Assembly: GCF_000741135.1 (NCBI RefSeq)
Contig: NZ_JGYU01000007.1
Span: 1 to 64,000 of the forward strand
Origin: Bifidobacterium choerinum
GTDB lineage: Bacteria; Actinomycetota; Actinomycetes; Actinomycetales; Bifidobacteriaceae
Length of the DNA: 64,000 nucleotides
Direction: 5' to 3'
Shown here: in pieces, positions 47,575 to 57,295 of the stretch
Layout: the number at the start of each line of letters is the position of its first letter
Numbering within the stretch: the stretch's first letter is position 1
Translations under genes and position numbers: made by a program
Notes under the pieces: generated by a model
Database searches by the model: none
The model's input: the letters and a program-made list of their open reading frames with translations, nothing else
What the model was told of the DNA's origin: nothing

Positions 47575-47610
47575 GAAGGCTGGACGCGCCTGATGGCGCG
47601 ACCAGCCTTC
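47575..47610 (+). terminator. Hairpin between hom and thrB
   Basis: A stem of 16 positions (47575-47590 with 47595-47610, one internal A/A mismatch) with loop tgat, followed by tgtgtatc. It suggests partial termination, and thus separate control of thrB. Confidence 0.75.
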
Positions 47611-47718
47611 TGTGTATCATGAACCGTGATTCGCCGTCCGCGCCGTTGGCTGGGGCGGTAGTCCGTGGCCGCCCGTGGCGACGGACAGGGAGAGACGAAG
47701 TAAGGCAGGACATATCCG

Positions 47719-48705
47719 ATGGATCCGGTAACGCGTAAGGTGCACGTCCGTGTGCCCGCGACGAGCGCGAATCTCGGCTCCGGTTTCGACACCGTGGGGC
47801 TCGCGCTGGACTATCACGACGAACTGGAGTTCACGCTGAGCTCCGATCCGCTCAATATGGCGGCCCAGGTACTCATCGACGGCGAGGGTGAGGACACGCT
47901 GCCACGCGACGAATCCCACCTCGTCGTCTCCGCGTTTCGCCGCGCATGCTCGCGTTTCGGCCTGAGCAAGACCGGTTTCATCCTCGAGGCGCACAACAAT
48001 ATCCCGCAGGCGCGTGGCATGGGATCGTCGGCCGAAGCAATCGTCGCCGGCATCAGTGCGGCCTACGCGTTCAGCCATGAGGGCGAACTCGACCGCGACG
48101 CGATTTTCGCGCTCGCGGCCGAGCTCGAGGGCCATCCGGACAACGTGGCGCCTGCCGTCTACGGTGGCATGACCGTGTCGTGGACCGATGAAGGGGCCCT
48201 TCAGACGCTTGAGCATGGCGTCGTCACCGATGCCGGCTACCGCACCGTCAACTACATCGTCGATCCGACGATCACGACCTCGGTGTTCATCCCCGATTTC
48301 GAACTGTCGACGAGCAAGGCGCGCGAGGCGCTTCCTCCGCTCGTGCCGTTCAAGGACGCCGTCTTCAATGTGTCCCGTGCGGCGCTGCTCATCGGCGCGA
48401 TGAATCCGGGCGCGCTCACCGGCGCGCATGACGTCAACGCGCTGCTGATGGAGGCGACCGAGGACAGGCTGCACCAGCGGTACCGCGGTCCGTTGATGCA
48501 GCCTTCCGCCGATCTTATCGCGAAGCTGCGCCTGAACGGCTATGCGGCGATGGTCTCCGGCGCAGGCCCCTGCGTGCTCGTGCTCCATGCCGGTGACGCC
48601 GCCGACATGATCGATGCCGTCGCCTCCGCCGAGCTCGCATCCGGTCATTGGCGTGTGCTGCACCTCGGCGTCGACACGCTCGGCGTGCAGGTGGCACGCC
48701 TGTAG
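47719..48705 (+). CDS. thrB: Homoserine kinase
   Basis: GHMP kinase that phosphorylates homoserine on the way to threonine. The 328-residue protein has the start VHVRVPATSANLGSGFDTVG, the ATP-binding GHMP loop PQARGMGSSAEAIVAGI (typically PxxxGLGSSAA), and VAPAVYGG. The C-terminal motif AMVSGAGPCVLVL is also present. The ATG at 47719 follows AGGCAGGA. Last gene of the aspartate-family block. Confidence 0.96.
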   Translation: MDPVTRKVHVRVPATSANLGSGFDTVGLALDYHDELEFTLSSDPLNMAAQVLIDGEGEDTLPRDESHLVVSAFRRACSRFGLSKTGFILEAHNNIPQARGMGSSAEAIVAGISAAYAFSHEGELDRDAIFALAAELEGHPDNVAPAVYGGMTVSWTDEGALQTLEHGVVTDAGYRTVNYIVDPTITTSVFIPDFELSTSKAREALPPLVPFKDAVFNVSRAALLIGAMNPGALTGAHDVNALLMEATEDRLHQRYRGPLMQPSADLIAKLRLNGYAAMVSGAGPCVLVLHAGDAADMIDAVASAELASGHWRVLHLGVDTLGVQVARL

Positions 48706-48828
48706 CCGCGTCGAGCGCAACAGATACGATGACTATGCTGATTTTTGGGACTGACCGAGTCCGGTGTCCCGTGCTGGGGACGGTGTACGGCACGATTGGT
48801 CTCGACGCTTAGATGGGAATACACCTCG

Positions 48829-50313
48829 ATGGCTGAAAACACAACGCAACAGCAGGCGTATGGACTTGCCAATACCAACGCGAAAGCGGGGGGCGATGGC
48901 ATGACGTTGTCCGCGCTGTTCGGCATTCTGCGCAAACACATCATCACGATTATCGTCACCTTCGCGGTTGTCCTCGGCGCCGCCATCGGACTGACCGCGA
49001 TGTCCCCGGTGAAGTATTCGACGACGTCCCAGCTGTTCGCGACCTACAACGATTCCTCGGACGGCACCGCGAATTCCTCCGAGCAGAACAGCGGCAGCTC
49101 GTACATCATGAGCCAGATCAAGTCGTATCCGGCCCTGACGACGACGCAGTCGGTGCTGCAGCCGGTCATCGAAGAGCTTGGATTGCATACCACGGTCGGT
49201 CAGCTCAAAGGCGAGATCAGCGTGACGAATCCCACGAACACCGCGTTCGTCAATATCACCGTCACCGATGGCGATCCGGCACAGGCCGCCGATATCGCGA
49301 ATTCGGTCGCGAAATCGTTGAGCTCCGTCGTCGAGAACACGCTGTATGCGTCTGGCTCGCGTTCATCGGTCAAGCTCTCGATCGTGCAGCCGGCCACGGC
49401 GCCGAGCTCGCCGAGTTCGCCGAAGTGGAAGCTTAACATCCTCATCGGTATCGTTGGCGGCCTGATTCTCGGCGTCTTCGCCGCATTGCTCAAGGACGTG
49501 CTGTCCAAGCGCGTGCAGGATGATGATGAGGTCGGCGAATACCTTGATGCGCCGATCATCGGCCGCATCCCCGAAGAGGAACTGCTCAAAGGCACGAAGC
49601 CGGCCGTCGTCAGCGAACCGGGAAGCCCGGTCGCCGAGGACTTCCGCCGCGTGCGCACTAACCTGACTTTCATGGCCCCGGTGGATGGCACGAACTGCCG
49701 TCTCATCGTCGTCACGTCGACCGGTGCGAGCGAAGGCAAGACGACGATGTCGGTCAACGTCGCCGCCGCGCTCGCCGAGAATGGCGCGAAGGTCCTGCTC
49801 ATCGACGCCGATCTGCGTCATCCGTCGGTCGCGAAGAAACTCGACCTCGATGGCTCGGCCGGCCTGACCCATGTGCTGTCCGGCCAGGCTTCGGTCAAGG
49901 ACGTCGTGCAGCGCTACTGGAAGCCGAATCTGCATGTCATGCCGGCCGGTCCGAAACCGCCGAACGCATCGACGCTGCTCAACTCGCCGATTATGGAGGA
50001 GCTGCTCAACAACGCGATGGAACAGTACGACTACGTGCTCATCGATACAGCGCCGATGGTCGTCGCGAACGACGCCGTCATCTTCGTGCGTCGTGGCGGT
50101 TCGCTGATCATGGTCTGCCGTCGTGACCACACGCTCAAGCGCGATCTGCGCGACATTTCGGAGGAACTTACGACGCTCGACCTGTCGACGACCGGCGTCA
50201 TCTTCAACTGCGCGCGCGATTCGAAGAAGTCGCTCGAACACACGAATTATTACTACTACTATTCGAGCCGCAGCACCGACCACCGCAAGAAGCGTCGTTT
50301 CTCGCTCAAGTGA
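48829..50313 (+). CDS. Wzz/BY-kinase fusion (polysaccharide co-polymerase with tyrosine kinase)
   Basis: Controls chain length and export of exopolysaccharide. The 494-residue protein fuses an N-terminal Wzz domain (TM1 about 38-58, TM2 about 204-225) to a cytoplasmic bacterial tyrosine kinase. The kinase has Walker A GASEGKTT (299-306), Walker A' LLIDADLRHPS and Walker B YDYVLIDTAP. The C-terminal cluster NYYYYYSS is the expected autophosphorylation site. The fused arrangement is more usual in Gram-negatives and high-GC Gram-positives than the split CapA/CapB form. No strong ribosome-binding site was seen before the ATG at 48829. Confidence 0.92.
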   Translation: MAENTTQQQAYGLANTNAKAGGDGMTLSALFGILRKHIITIIVTFAVVLGAAIGLTAMSPVKYSTTSQLFATYNDSSDGTANSSEQNSGSSYIMSQIKSYPALTTTQSVLQPVIEELGLHTTVGQLKGEISVTNPTNTAFVNITVTDGDPAQAADIANSVAKSLSSVVENTLYASGSRSSVKLSIVQPATAPSSPSSPKWKLNILIGIVGGLILGVFAALLKDVLSKRVQDDDEVGEYLDAPIIGRIPEEELLKGTKPAVVSEPGSPVAEDFRRVRTNLTFMAPVDGTNCRLIVVTSTGASEGKTTMSVNVAAALAENGAKVLLIDADLRHPSVAKKLDLDGSAGLTHVLSGQASVKDVVQRYWKPNLHVMPAGPKPPNASTLLNSPIMEELLNNAMEQYDYVLIDTAPMVVANDAVIFVRRGGSLIMVCRRDHTLKRDLRDISEELTTLDLSTTGVIFNCARDSKKSLEHTNYYYYYSSRSTDHRKKRRFSLK

Positions 50314-50330
50314 CCGATTCCGATTCGTCT

Positions 50331-50365
50331 CGCGGATTCCTGATTTTCAAGGAATCCGCGCTTTT
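50331..50365 (+). terminator. Terminator after the BY-kinase gene
   Basis: CGCGGATTCC pairs perfectly with GGAATCCGCG across a 10-nt loop and is followed by CTTTTC. Confidence 0.88.
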
Positions 50366-50398
50366 CATTGTGTCTAATCATTGTGCCTAAGGAGCGCC

Positions 50399-52240
50399 AT
50401 GTCGCATATGCACGCGCAACCACACAGCCATCACCATCATCACCATCATCGGCGCCGGAGGATCTGGCCGTGGGTTGTCGGTGTGCTGACGGTTCTTGTG
50501 CTCGCCCTCGTCGCCTGCGGCGTCGTCGGGCTGCAGCTGTTCCGCCAGGCGAAGCAGGTGCAAGCGCATGAGTCGAAGGCGATTTCAATGCTTTCGCAGC
50601 TCGCGTCGGCGGATGCCGACAAGCTTGCAACTGCTGGCGACACGTTGCCGCAGATCGCGCAGGAGACGAAGCAGGCGAAGGACATCGCGCACGGCGGCCT
50701 GTGGAATTTCGCCGCGAAGATGCCGTTTGTCGGCGACGATATCGCCACTGTCCAAGGCATGACGAGCACTGTCGACGGCATCGTCGACGAATCGCTGCCG
50801 CAATTCGTCGACGTCATGAAGACGCTCAGCGAGGCGCAGATCGCGAACGGCGATGACGGCGTCAATCTGCAGCCGATCATCGCCGCTTCCGAGCCGCTCG
50901 CCAAGGCGAACGACTCGTTCCAGCAGCAGGTGCGAAGCTATGACGAGCTCAAGGAACCGAGCATCGGCATGATCCGCACCGCCTATGACGATGGCGCGAC
51001 GAAGCTCAACGCCCTCGCCGACCGTGTCGACGCATTGTCGAACACCTTCCGCATCCTGCCGACGTTGCTGGGCGACGGCCAGTCGCGCACCTACGCCGTC
51101 ATGGCGATGACGCCTTCCGAAATGCGTTCGTCGGGCGGTCTGATCGGATCGGTAGGCGAACTGACGACCGAGAACGGCACCGTCCACATCGGCGACTTCC
51201 GCCCGAACGGCGATTATCTGTCCTACGGCATCGGCGACCATTCACAGGACATGGATCGCGTGTTTACGAAGGAAGGGCCGTTGCATATGTCCTTCGACAT
51301 ACGAGATCTGGCCGTGTTCCCGAACACCGCCGACTCGGCCGTCGCGATGCGCTCGATCTGGGATCGTACACCGTGGGGGAAGGAACAGCCGCTCGCCGGC
51401 ATCGTCATGGTCGATCCGCTGTTCCTGCAGCAGCTCATCGCCATCAACGGCAACGTGACGTTGCCCGACGGCACCGTGCTCACCGGCGACAACACGGCCG
51501 AGTTCCTGATGAATACCGTCTATCAGCAATATCCGGAGAACGAGACCGATGCATTGTTCGGCGTCGTGGCGAGCAAGGCGATGGCATCGATGTTCTCCCA
51601 TATGAGCATCGGCAAACTGTACCGGACCGGCGCGATGATGGGCACGATGGCGAAGGGCCGCCACTTCACGATGTACGCCTTCGACAAGCAGGTCGAACAG
51701 GGCATCGAGGCCGCAGGCTTCACCGGGCAGACGCCGAGCAGTGAGACCGATCCGTCCGTCGGCATCTATCTGACCGAGCAGAATCCGTCGAAGATGGGAT
51801 GGTACATCAAGCGTGAGGCGAAGATTCAGCGCGTGAACTGCGACGACGGCGATCTCTACCATGTGGAGTTCACCGTGCGCAATACGATGACCGAGGACGA
51901 GGCGAAGACGCTGCCGATGTACATCACCGGCAACAATCGCGCCAACACCGGCAAGGCGATGGAGAAGGTGCTGTTCTACGCGCCCAAAGGCGGTTCGATC
52001 AGCAACCTGATGCAACTTGGCGGCCCTGTCGACGCCGCCAAGGAGACGACCATCGACGGCGCCAAGGCCTATCAGACCTATGCGCAGATCAATCCGGGGC
52101 AACTTGTGACCTATACCTTCGACGTGCGCGTCTCCCCGAAGGCGGCGGCACCGCTGACGATCGACCAGACGCCGATGGGTTGGGCCGACGATGGCGTCAC
52201 CTATCTCGCACCGAAGTGCGGCACAGGCGTCTCGCGGTGA
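50399..52240 (+). CDS. DUF4012 membrane-anchored protein with His-rich N terminus
   Basis: DUF4012 proteins occur in exopolysaccharide loci of Actinobacteria; their function is unknown. The 613-residue protein begins MSHMHAQPHS, with seven consecutive histidines (residues 11-17) and four arginines. One membrane helix (about 22-45, PWVVGVLTVLVLALVACGVV) and a large extracytoplasmic domain follow. DUF4012-like segments include RTYAVMAMTPSEMRSSGGLIGS and DPLFLQQLIAINGNV. TAAGGAG lies 4 nt before the ATG at 50399. A start nine bases later would give better spacing and still keep the His tract. Confidence 0.82.
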   Translation: MSHMHAQPHSHHHHHHHRRRRIWPWVVGVLTVLVLALVACGVVGLQLFRQAKQVQAHESKAISMLSQLASADADKLATAGDTLPQIAQETKQAKDIAHGGLWNFAAKMPFVGDDIATVQGMTSTVDGIVDESLPQFVDVMKTLSEAQIANGDDGVNLQPIIAASEPLAKANDSFQQQVRSYDELKEPSIGMIRTAYDDGATKLNALADRVDALSNTFRILPTLLGDGQSRTYAVMAMTPSEMRSSGGLIGSVGELTTENGTVHIGDFRPNGDYLSYGIGDHSQDMDRVFTKEGPLHMSFDIRDLAVFPNTADSAVAMRSIWDRTPWGKEQPLAGIVMVDPLFLQQLIAINGNVTLPDGTVLTGDNTAEFLMNTVYQQYPENETDALFGVVASKAMASMFSHMSIGKLYRTGAMMGTMAKGRHFTMYAFDKQVEQGIEAAGFTGQTPSSETDPSVGIYLTEQNPSKMGWYIKREAKIQRVNCDDGDLYHVEFTVRNTMTEDEAKTLPMYITGNNRANTGKAMEKVLFYAPKGGSISNLMQLGGPVDAAKETTIDGAKAYQTYAQINPGQLVTYTFDVRVSPKAAAPLTIDQTPMGWADDGVTYLAPKCGTGVSR

Positions 52241-52277
52241 GCGCGATGTCGTGAGCGCAGTCCGATGGATGAACCGG

Positions 52278-52321
52278 GGGAGTGGTGCCGGGGCATGTCA
52301 GCATGCCCCGGCACCACTCCC
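52278..52321 (+). terminator. Terminator after the DUF4012 gene
   Basis: A perfect 20-bp stem (52278-52297 with 52302-52321) with loop tcag and a short T run. Confidence 0.92.
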
Positions 52322-52479
52322 GTTTGTGATATGTTCATCGTTGGCGTGTCGGCACAACAGGCTCGCGTCATCACCGACTCAAACGCTTAAGTATCTGCAA
52401 TCTGGATGAATTCAGCGTCGATATCTGGCAGCGGCATCCGCCATCTGGGTGACAGCGTTTGCGATATGGAAGATCTGTG

Positions 52480-52531
52480 TTGGTTCTGTGGAAGTTTCTG
52501 CATATAATAAACATCATGCGAACGGTTGCAC
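52480..52531 (+). promoter_or_regulatory. Promoter and LacI-type operator of the first amylase
   Basis: TTGGTT (52480-52485), a 17-bp spacer and a consensus TATAAT (52503-52508) are followed by ATGCGAACGGTTGCAC (52516-52531). This last is an imperfect palindrome with a central CG, as bound by LacI/MalR-type repressors. It covers the predicted transcription start. The identical 16-mer occurs in the same position before the second amylase. The remaining gap (52322-52479 and 52532-52681) holds no gene. The leader after about 52638 is conserved with that of the second amylase. Confidence 0.8.
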
Positions 52532-52681
52532 AGTGATTGTGCCGCCCGAAGTGTTCGTTCACTCAGAGAGCATGGTTCATGTTCATGGCGAACAAGCATG
52601 TGCAGCATCATCCGGCTGTGTGGACGGATGAGCATAAGGAAAGAAAGCCCTCTATTCTAGAGAAGAAAAGGAGACAGCGGT

Positions 52682-55600
52682 ATGATTCCTCTGTCTGAAA
52701 CCGAGCAGCAGCTCGGCAAGAGCAAGCGTTCGGGAAGGCATGGGTTCGTCGCCAAGACGGTTGCCAGCCTCTCGGCATTCGCGACGCTTGCCGGCGGCAT
52801 GGCGCTTGGCATGGTCGCCGCCCCGGCGGCGAACGCGGCGAATGTGCCGACGACCAGCTATGATCGCACGCTTGGCAATGCGCAGTTCGAGGCCGCTCGC
52901 GAATCGTATGGCCTGTCCAAGGAAATGGACTATGGTGCGATTCTGCATGCATGGATGTGGTCGGCCAACACGATCAAGGCGCATATGGATGAGATCGCCG
53001 ACGCCGGCTATACCTCGATCCAGACCGTGCCGATTTCCAACATCGTCGGTCCGAACCACGGCGGCGTCTTCACCGAGAACTGGTACTACGTCTACCAGCC
53101 TTCCGGCACCGGCATCGGCAACAAGGTGATCGGCACCGAGCAGGAAATCAAGGACATGACCGCCGAAGCGCACAAGCACGGCATTCGTGTCATCGCCGAC
53201 GCTGTCATCAACCACTTCACCGCGGATTGGAACGGCATCAACTCCGACTGGAAGAACTCCAGCCTGTTCCACACGCGTTCCGAAGGCGGCTGCGGGGACA
53301 ACGGCACCGCCATCAACTATAGCAACCGCTGGCAGGTCACGCACTGCCATCTGCTGAGCCTGTGGGATCTCAACACCGAGAACCAAGAGGTCGGCAACCG
53401 CATGCACGACTATCTGACCCGCGCTGTCGCGGACGGCATTGATGGCTTCCGCTATGACGCCGCGAAGCATATCGAGCTTCCGGACGAGTTCCAGACGCAT
53501 TCGCCGTACTTCGATACGATCCTGCCGAATGGCGCCCAGTATCAGTACGGTGAGGTGCTGCAGGGCGATCCCGGCCTGAACGCACCGGCATACCCGGCGC
53601 TGTTCGATAAGTATTCGACTAACGGCGGCGGCAACACGGCTTCGAACTATGGCCGTGAGATCCGCAGCGCAATGCAGGACAAGAACATCAGCGCCGGCCG
53701 TCTGAACAGCCTGCAGGGCACCGGCGTCCGCGACAACCAGCTCGTCACCTGGGTCGAGTCCCATGACACCTATGCGAACACCAACGAATACTCCTCGCAG
53801 CTGTCCGCATGGCAGATCCGCATGGGCTGGGGCATCGTCGCATCCCGTGCCGGCGGCGCGCCGCTGTTCTTCAACCGTCCGCAGGGTTCCGGCGGCTCGA
53901 ATCCGCGTTTCGCTGAGGTCTCTCAGCTCGGTGACGCGGGCGACGACGAGTGGAAGCATCCCGAGGTCAAGTGGGTCAACAAGTTCCGCAACGCGATGGA
54001 AGGCAACGCCGAATACCTGCGCAACTGCAACGGCAACAACAACTGCCTGATGATCGAGCGGTACAAGACCGATGGCAACAACAACAACGACGGCATGACC
54101 GTCGTGAACATGGATGGCGACAAGAGCCTCGCCGGCATGGACACGACGCTCGATGACGGCGAATACGTCGATCAGGTCTACGGTGGCAAGCTCACTGTCT
54201 CCGGCAAGAAGATCACGTCCGGCAATGTGAAGAGCGGCAAGATCCATGTGTTCTATAACGCCTCGAACACGCCGCGAGCCTCGCTCGCCGCGACCGGTGC
54301 GAAGTCCTTCAAGACCGATACGACGCAGGTGACGCTGACCGCGCGCAATGTCAACAACGCGCGCTACAGCACCTCCGAAGGCGATTCCGGCTCGTTCACC
54401 GACGGCCAGAAGATCACGATCGGCGCCAAGTCCGCCGTGAACACGCAGATCACCGTCACGCTGACCGGCACCGATCAGGACGGCAATGCGGTCAAGGCGG
54501 AAGAGACCTTCACGAAGAAGGACCCGAACGCCGTCGTCAGCTATACCGCCTATGCGAAGAAGCCTGCGGCGTGGAATAAGATCTACGCCTATGTCTACGT
54601 GGACAACAACGCGGCGGCCGGCTCCGTCATCCAGAACGCGGCTTGGCCGGGTGAGCTGATGACCGCCGAGGCCGGCGCGTGCGACGGCACCGCCGATCAG
54701 GTCTACGAGATTCCGGAGGACATCATCGACCAGGCCGGTGACGACCCGATCCGCGTCATCTTCAACAACGGCGGCGCCGGCGAGATTCCGGGCAACAAGT
54801 TCCCGGCCGATTCCGCCACGACCGATCCGGACGACCATGTCGACGCGGCCGGCCTGCTCATCGACGGTTCCTACGTCTGGGACGGCAACATCACCAGCGG
54901 CACCTGGGAGGAGGCCTCCTGCCTCGCCGTGACGGTCGACTCCGTCACGATCAGCCCGGCCGGCACGATCAATCTCGATCTCGCCGATGGCGCCACCACC
55001 CAGCTGACCGCCACCGTGGCCCCGGCTGCGGCCGCCGGCAAACCGGTCAAGTGGACCTCATCGAACGAGAAGGTCGCCGTCGTCAAGAACGGCGTCGTGC
55101 AGGGTCTCGCCAAGGGCACCGCGACGATCACCGCCTCCGTCGGCGGCAAGTCGGATACCGTGACCGTCAACGTGACCGGTGAAGCACCGGTCATCCATGA
55201 CACGACCGTCTACTACCCGGCTGATAAGTTCGGCGCGAACTCCACCTACATCCACTACCGCGTCGGCACCGGCACGTGGACGACCGCCCCCGGCGTGAAG
55301 ATGGAGGCGGCCTGTGACGGCTACGTCAAGTACACGATCGAAGGCACCGAAGGCGGCCAGATCGAGTTCGTCTTCAACAACGGTTCCGGCAACTGGGACA
55401 ACAACGGCAAGAAGAACTACACCGCCAGCGGCGCGAACGTCGTCGTCGAGAACGGCACGGTCGGTACGGTCGCTCCGTGCGTGACCGTGGTTCCTGTCAC
55501 GTCGGTGTCGATTGCCGGTGGCGACTTCTCGCTGACCGAGGGTGCCACGAAGCAGCTTTCCGCTTCGGTGTCCCCGTCGAACGCGACGGATCGTGCGATC

Positions 55601-56872
55601 AGCTGGAAGTCGTCGAACACGTCGGCCGCAACGGTCGACGCTTCGGGCAAGGTCACGGCCGTCAAGGCCGGCACCGCCACGATCACAGCGACGGCGGGTG
55701 GCAAGTCCGTGTCGGTCACGGTGACGGTGACGAAGCAGCAGACCGTCGTTCCGGTCGAGTCGGTGTCGATTTCGGGTACCGGTGTGTTGGGCAACAAGGC
55801 GACGATCAATGTCGGCGCTGGTCTGAGCCTCAATGCGACGGTCGCGCCGTCGAATGCGACCGATCGCACGGTGGCGTGGAAGTCGACGAATGCTGCGATT
55901 GCGTCGGTTGATGCGAATGGCAACGTGCGTGGTCTCAAGGCCGGTAGTGCGGGCATCACGGCGACGGCTGGCGGCAAGTCCGCCTCGATCATCGTGACGG
56001 TCAATGAGGTCGGCCCAGTTCTGCAGTCGATTCAGATCACCGGCAACGGCGTGGCAAACAACGCTCTGACGATTCTGCATAACCAGCATGTCCAGCTGGC
56101 AGCGAAGCTCACTCCTGCGGATGCTGTCGTGGGCGCCCTCGCCTGGAGCTCCTCCGATACCTCAATCGCCACGGTGGACGGCAACGGTTACGTTACTGCG
56201 AAGAAGCCTGGTGTCACTGCCATTACGGTGACTGCCGGCAACCAGCATGCAGCAATCGTACTGACTGTGAACAAGGCTGAGACCACATTCCCAGATGTCC
56301 CGAAGACGCACCACTTCTTCAAGGAGATTGAGTGGATTGCGGATAAGGGCATTACCACCGGTAACTGGGATGGTACGTTCGGCCCGTCCGACGAAACCAC
56401 ACGCGCGCAGACCGTCGTCTTCCTGTACCGTCTTGCGGTTCAGCGTGGCGACAAGGATGCGAAGAACTACAGGCCAACCGCTGCTGACTATAAGCGTTTC
56501 CCGGACGTCAAGGAAGGTACTTTCGGCGCCAAGGAAATCCTGTGGGCTGCGAATATCGGTCTGACGACGGGTCGTGCGGATGGTACCTTCGGCGGCGATG
56601 TTCCGGTCACTCGCGATCAGATGGTGACCTTCCTCAACCGCTATGCGATCATGGAAGGTGACGAGACCGCCAGCAACTACAAGCCGACGGCTGAAGAGTA
56701 CGAAAAGTTCTCCGATGTCAAGCGTGACACCTTCGCAGCGACTGCGATTCTGTGGGGCGCCAAGGTCGGTATTGTCAATGGGAACAACGGCAAGTTCAGT
56801 GGTGGTGACACCACGCTGCGCGAGCAGATGGCTGCATTCCTGTACCGTCTGAACAACTATCTCGACAAGTGA
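52682..56872 (+). CDS. Secreted SLH-anchored alpha-amylase with CBM26, CBM25 and Ig-like repeats
   Basis: Extracellular starch endo-hydrolase, 1396 residues. Domains in order: signal peptide (1-53, ends AAPAANA); GH13 barrel (about 55-530) with nucleophile D259 (GFRYDAAKH), acid/base E291 (QYGEVLQG) and D362 (VESHD); a beta linker domain (about 545-612); CBM26 (about 619-735, WPGELM and VIFNNGG); Ig-like Big_2 (about 750-832); CBM25 (about 841-925, IHYRVGTGTW and FVFNNGSGNWDNN); three more Big_2 (about 936-1196); three SLH-like repeats (about 1202-1392, FPDV...GITTG...TRAQTVVFLYR). The starch-binding modules indicate granule attack and the SLH-like repeats wall retention. AAAAGGAGA precedes the ATG. 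It pairs with the next gene under the same operator. Confidence 0.94.
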   Translation: MIPLSETEQQLGKSKRSGRHGFVAKTVASLSAFATLAGGMALGMVAAPAANAANVPTTSYDRTLGNAQFEAARESYGLSKEMDYGAILHAWMWSANTIKAHMDEIADAGYTSIQTVPISNIVGPNHGGVFTENWYYVYQPSGTGIGNKVIGTEQEIKDMTAEAHKHGIRVIADAVINHFTADWNGINSDWKNSSLFHTRSEGGCGDNGTAINYSNRWQVTHCHLLSLWDLNTENQEVGNRMHDYLTRAVADGIDGFRYDAAKHIELPDEFQTHSPYFDTILPNGAQYQYGEVLQGDPGLNAPAYPALFDKYSTNGGGNTASNYGREIRSAMQDKNISAGRLNSLQGTGVRDNQLVTWVESHDTYANTNEYSSQLSAWQIRMGWGIVASRAGGAPLFFNRPQGSGGSNPRFAEVSQLGDAGDDEWKHPEVKWVNKFRNAMEGNAEYLRNCNGNNNCLMIERYKTDGNNNNDGMTVVNMDGDKSLAGMDTTLDDGEYVDQVYGGKLTVSGKKITSGNVKSGKIHVFYNASNTPRASLAATGAKSFKTDTTQVTLTARNVNNARYSTSEGDSGSFTDGQKITIGAKSAVNTQITVTLTGTDQDGNAVKAEETFTKKDPNAVVSYTAYAKKPAAWNKIYAYVYVDNNAAAGSVIQNAAWPGELMTAEAGACDGTADQVYEIPEDIIDQAGDDPIRVIFNNGGAGEIPGNKFPADSATTDPDDHVDAAGLLIDGSYVWDGNITSGTWEEASCLAVTVDSVTISPAGTINLDLADGATTQLTATVAPAAAAGKPVKWTSSNEKVAVVKNGVVQGLAKGTATITASVGGKSDTVTVNVTGEAPVIHDTTVYYPADKFGANSTYIHYRVGTGTWTTAPGVKMEAACDGYVKYTIEGTEGGQIEFVFNNGSGNWDNNGKKNYTASGANVVVENGTVGTVAPCVTVVPVTSVSIAGGDFSLTEGATKQLSASVSPSNATDRAISWKSSNTSAATVDASGKVTAVKAGTATITATAGGKSVSVTVTVTKQQTVVPVESVSISGTGVLGNKATINVGAGLSLNATVAPSNATDRTVAWKSTNAAIASVDANGNVRGLKAGSAGITATAGGKSASIIVTVNEVGPVLQSIQITGNGVANNALTILHNQHVQLAAKLTPADAVVGALAWSSSDTSIATVDGNGYVTAKKPGVTAITVTAGNQHAAIVLTVNKAETTFPDVPKTHHFFKEIEWIADKGITTGNWDGTFGPSDETTRAQTVVFLYRLAVQRGDKDAKNYRPTAADYKRFPDVKEGTFGAKEILWAANIGLTTGRADGTFGGDVPVTRDQMVTFLNRYAIMEGDETASNYKPTAEEYEKFSDVKRDTFAATAILWGAKVGIVNGNNGKFSGGDTTLREQMAAFLYRLNNYLDK
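55501..55990 (+). repeat. Copy 1 of near-identical Ig-repeat DNA
   Basis: This segment recurs 5220 bp downstream at 60721-61210. By eye, 55801-55990 differs from its partner at only 2 of 190 positions, with one fully identical 60-base line. The catalytic domains of the two genes, by contrast, differ at many synonymous sites. Confidence 0.85.
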
Positions 56873-56926
56873 GTGAAGGTTTGGTGATTCCGATCGCCGA
56901 TCCATTCCAGCTCCTTCGATAACCGC

Positions 56927-56964
56927 AAGGTGACCCCGGGCTGATATTAGCCCGGGGTCACCTT
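56927..56964 (+). terminator. Terminator of the first amylase
   Basis: A perfect 16-bp stem (56927-56942 with 56949-56964) with a 6-nt loop, 54 nt after the stop. Confidence 0.9.
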
Positions 56965-57097
56965 CGTATTTGGGGTTGGATACCAGACTTGCATAATGCT
57001 GCACTTGCACCATCGTGGTATTCCGCTTCTTTATGCGAGCGTTTGCGTATAACGGAAGCATTTTAGTTAAAGAAGCGTTCTCTGACTGGCTGTTGTG

Positions 57098-57148
57098 TTG
57101 ATGTTGTGCAAGTATTTGATATACTAGACGAGATGCGAACGGTTGCAC
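57098..57148 (+). promoter_or_regulatory. Promoter and LacI-type operator of the second amylase
   Basis: TTGATG (57098-57103), a 16-bp spacer and TATACT (57120-57125) are followed by the same 16-mer ATGCGAACGGTTGCAC (57133-57148) seen before the first amylase, again over the predicted start site. The rest of the 56965-57295 gap holds a conserved leader (TTCTAGAGAAGAAAAGGAGA) and no gene. Confidence 0.78.
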
Positions 57149-57295
57149 GATGATGGTGCTGACTGTCTGTATCCTTTCCTCGACGGTGGATTCGGCGGCG
57201 GGAGGATGCCGCATCGGGTTCCCGTCTGTGCTGACGGGGACTGCATTACAAGGAAAGAAAGAACCTTATTCTAGAGAAGAAAAGGAGACAGTGGC

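Noticed and set aside
44354..47713. 1119-codon open frame on the minus strand across lysA and hom
   Set aside because: It is antisense to two clearly recognised genes and its translation is Arg/Asp/Val-rich low-complexity sequence. This is typical of the mirror frame of high-GC codons.
54280..54300. LAATG sequence near residue 535 of the first amylase as a sortase signal
   Set aside because: It is internal, with no following hydrophobic helix or basic tail. The protein continues for 860 residues.
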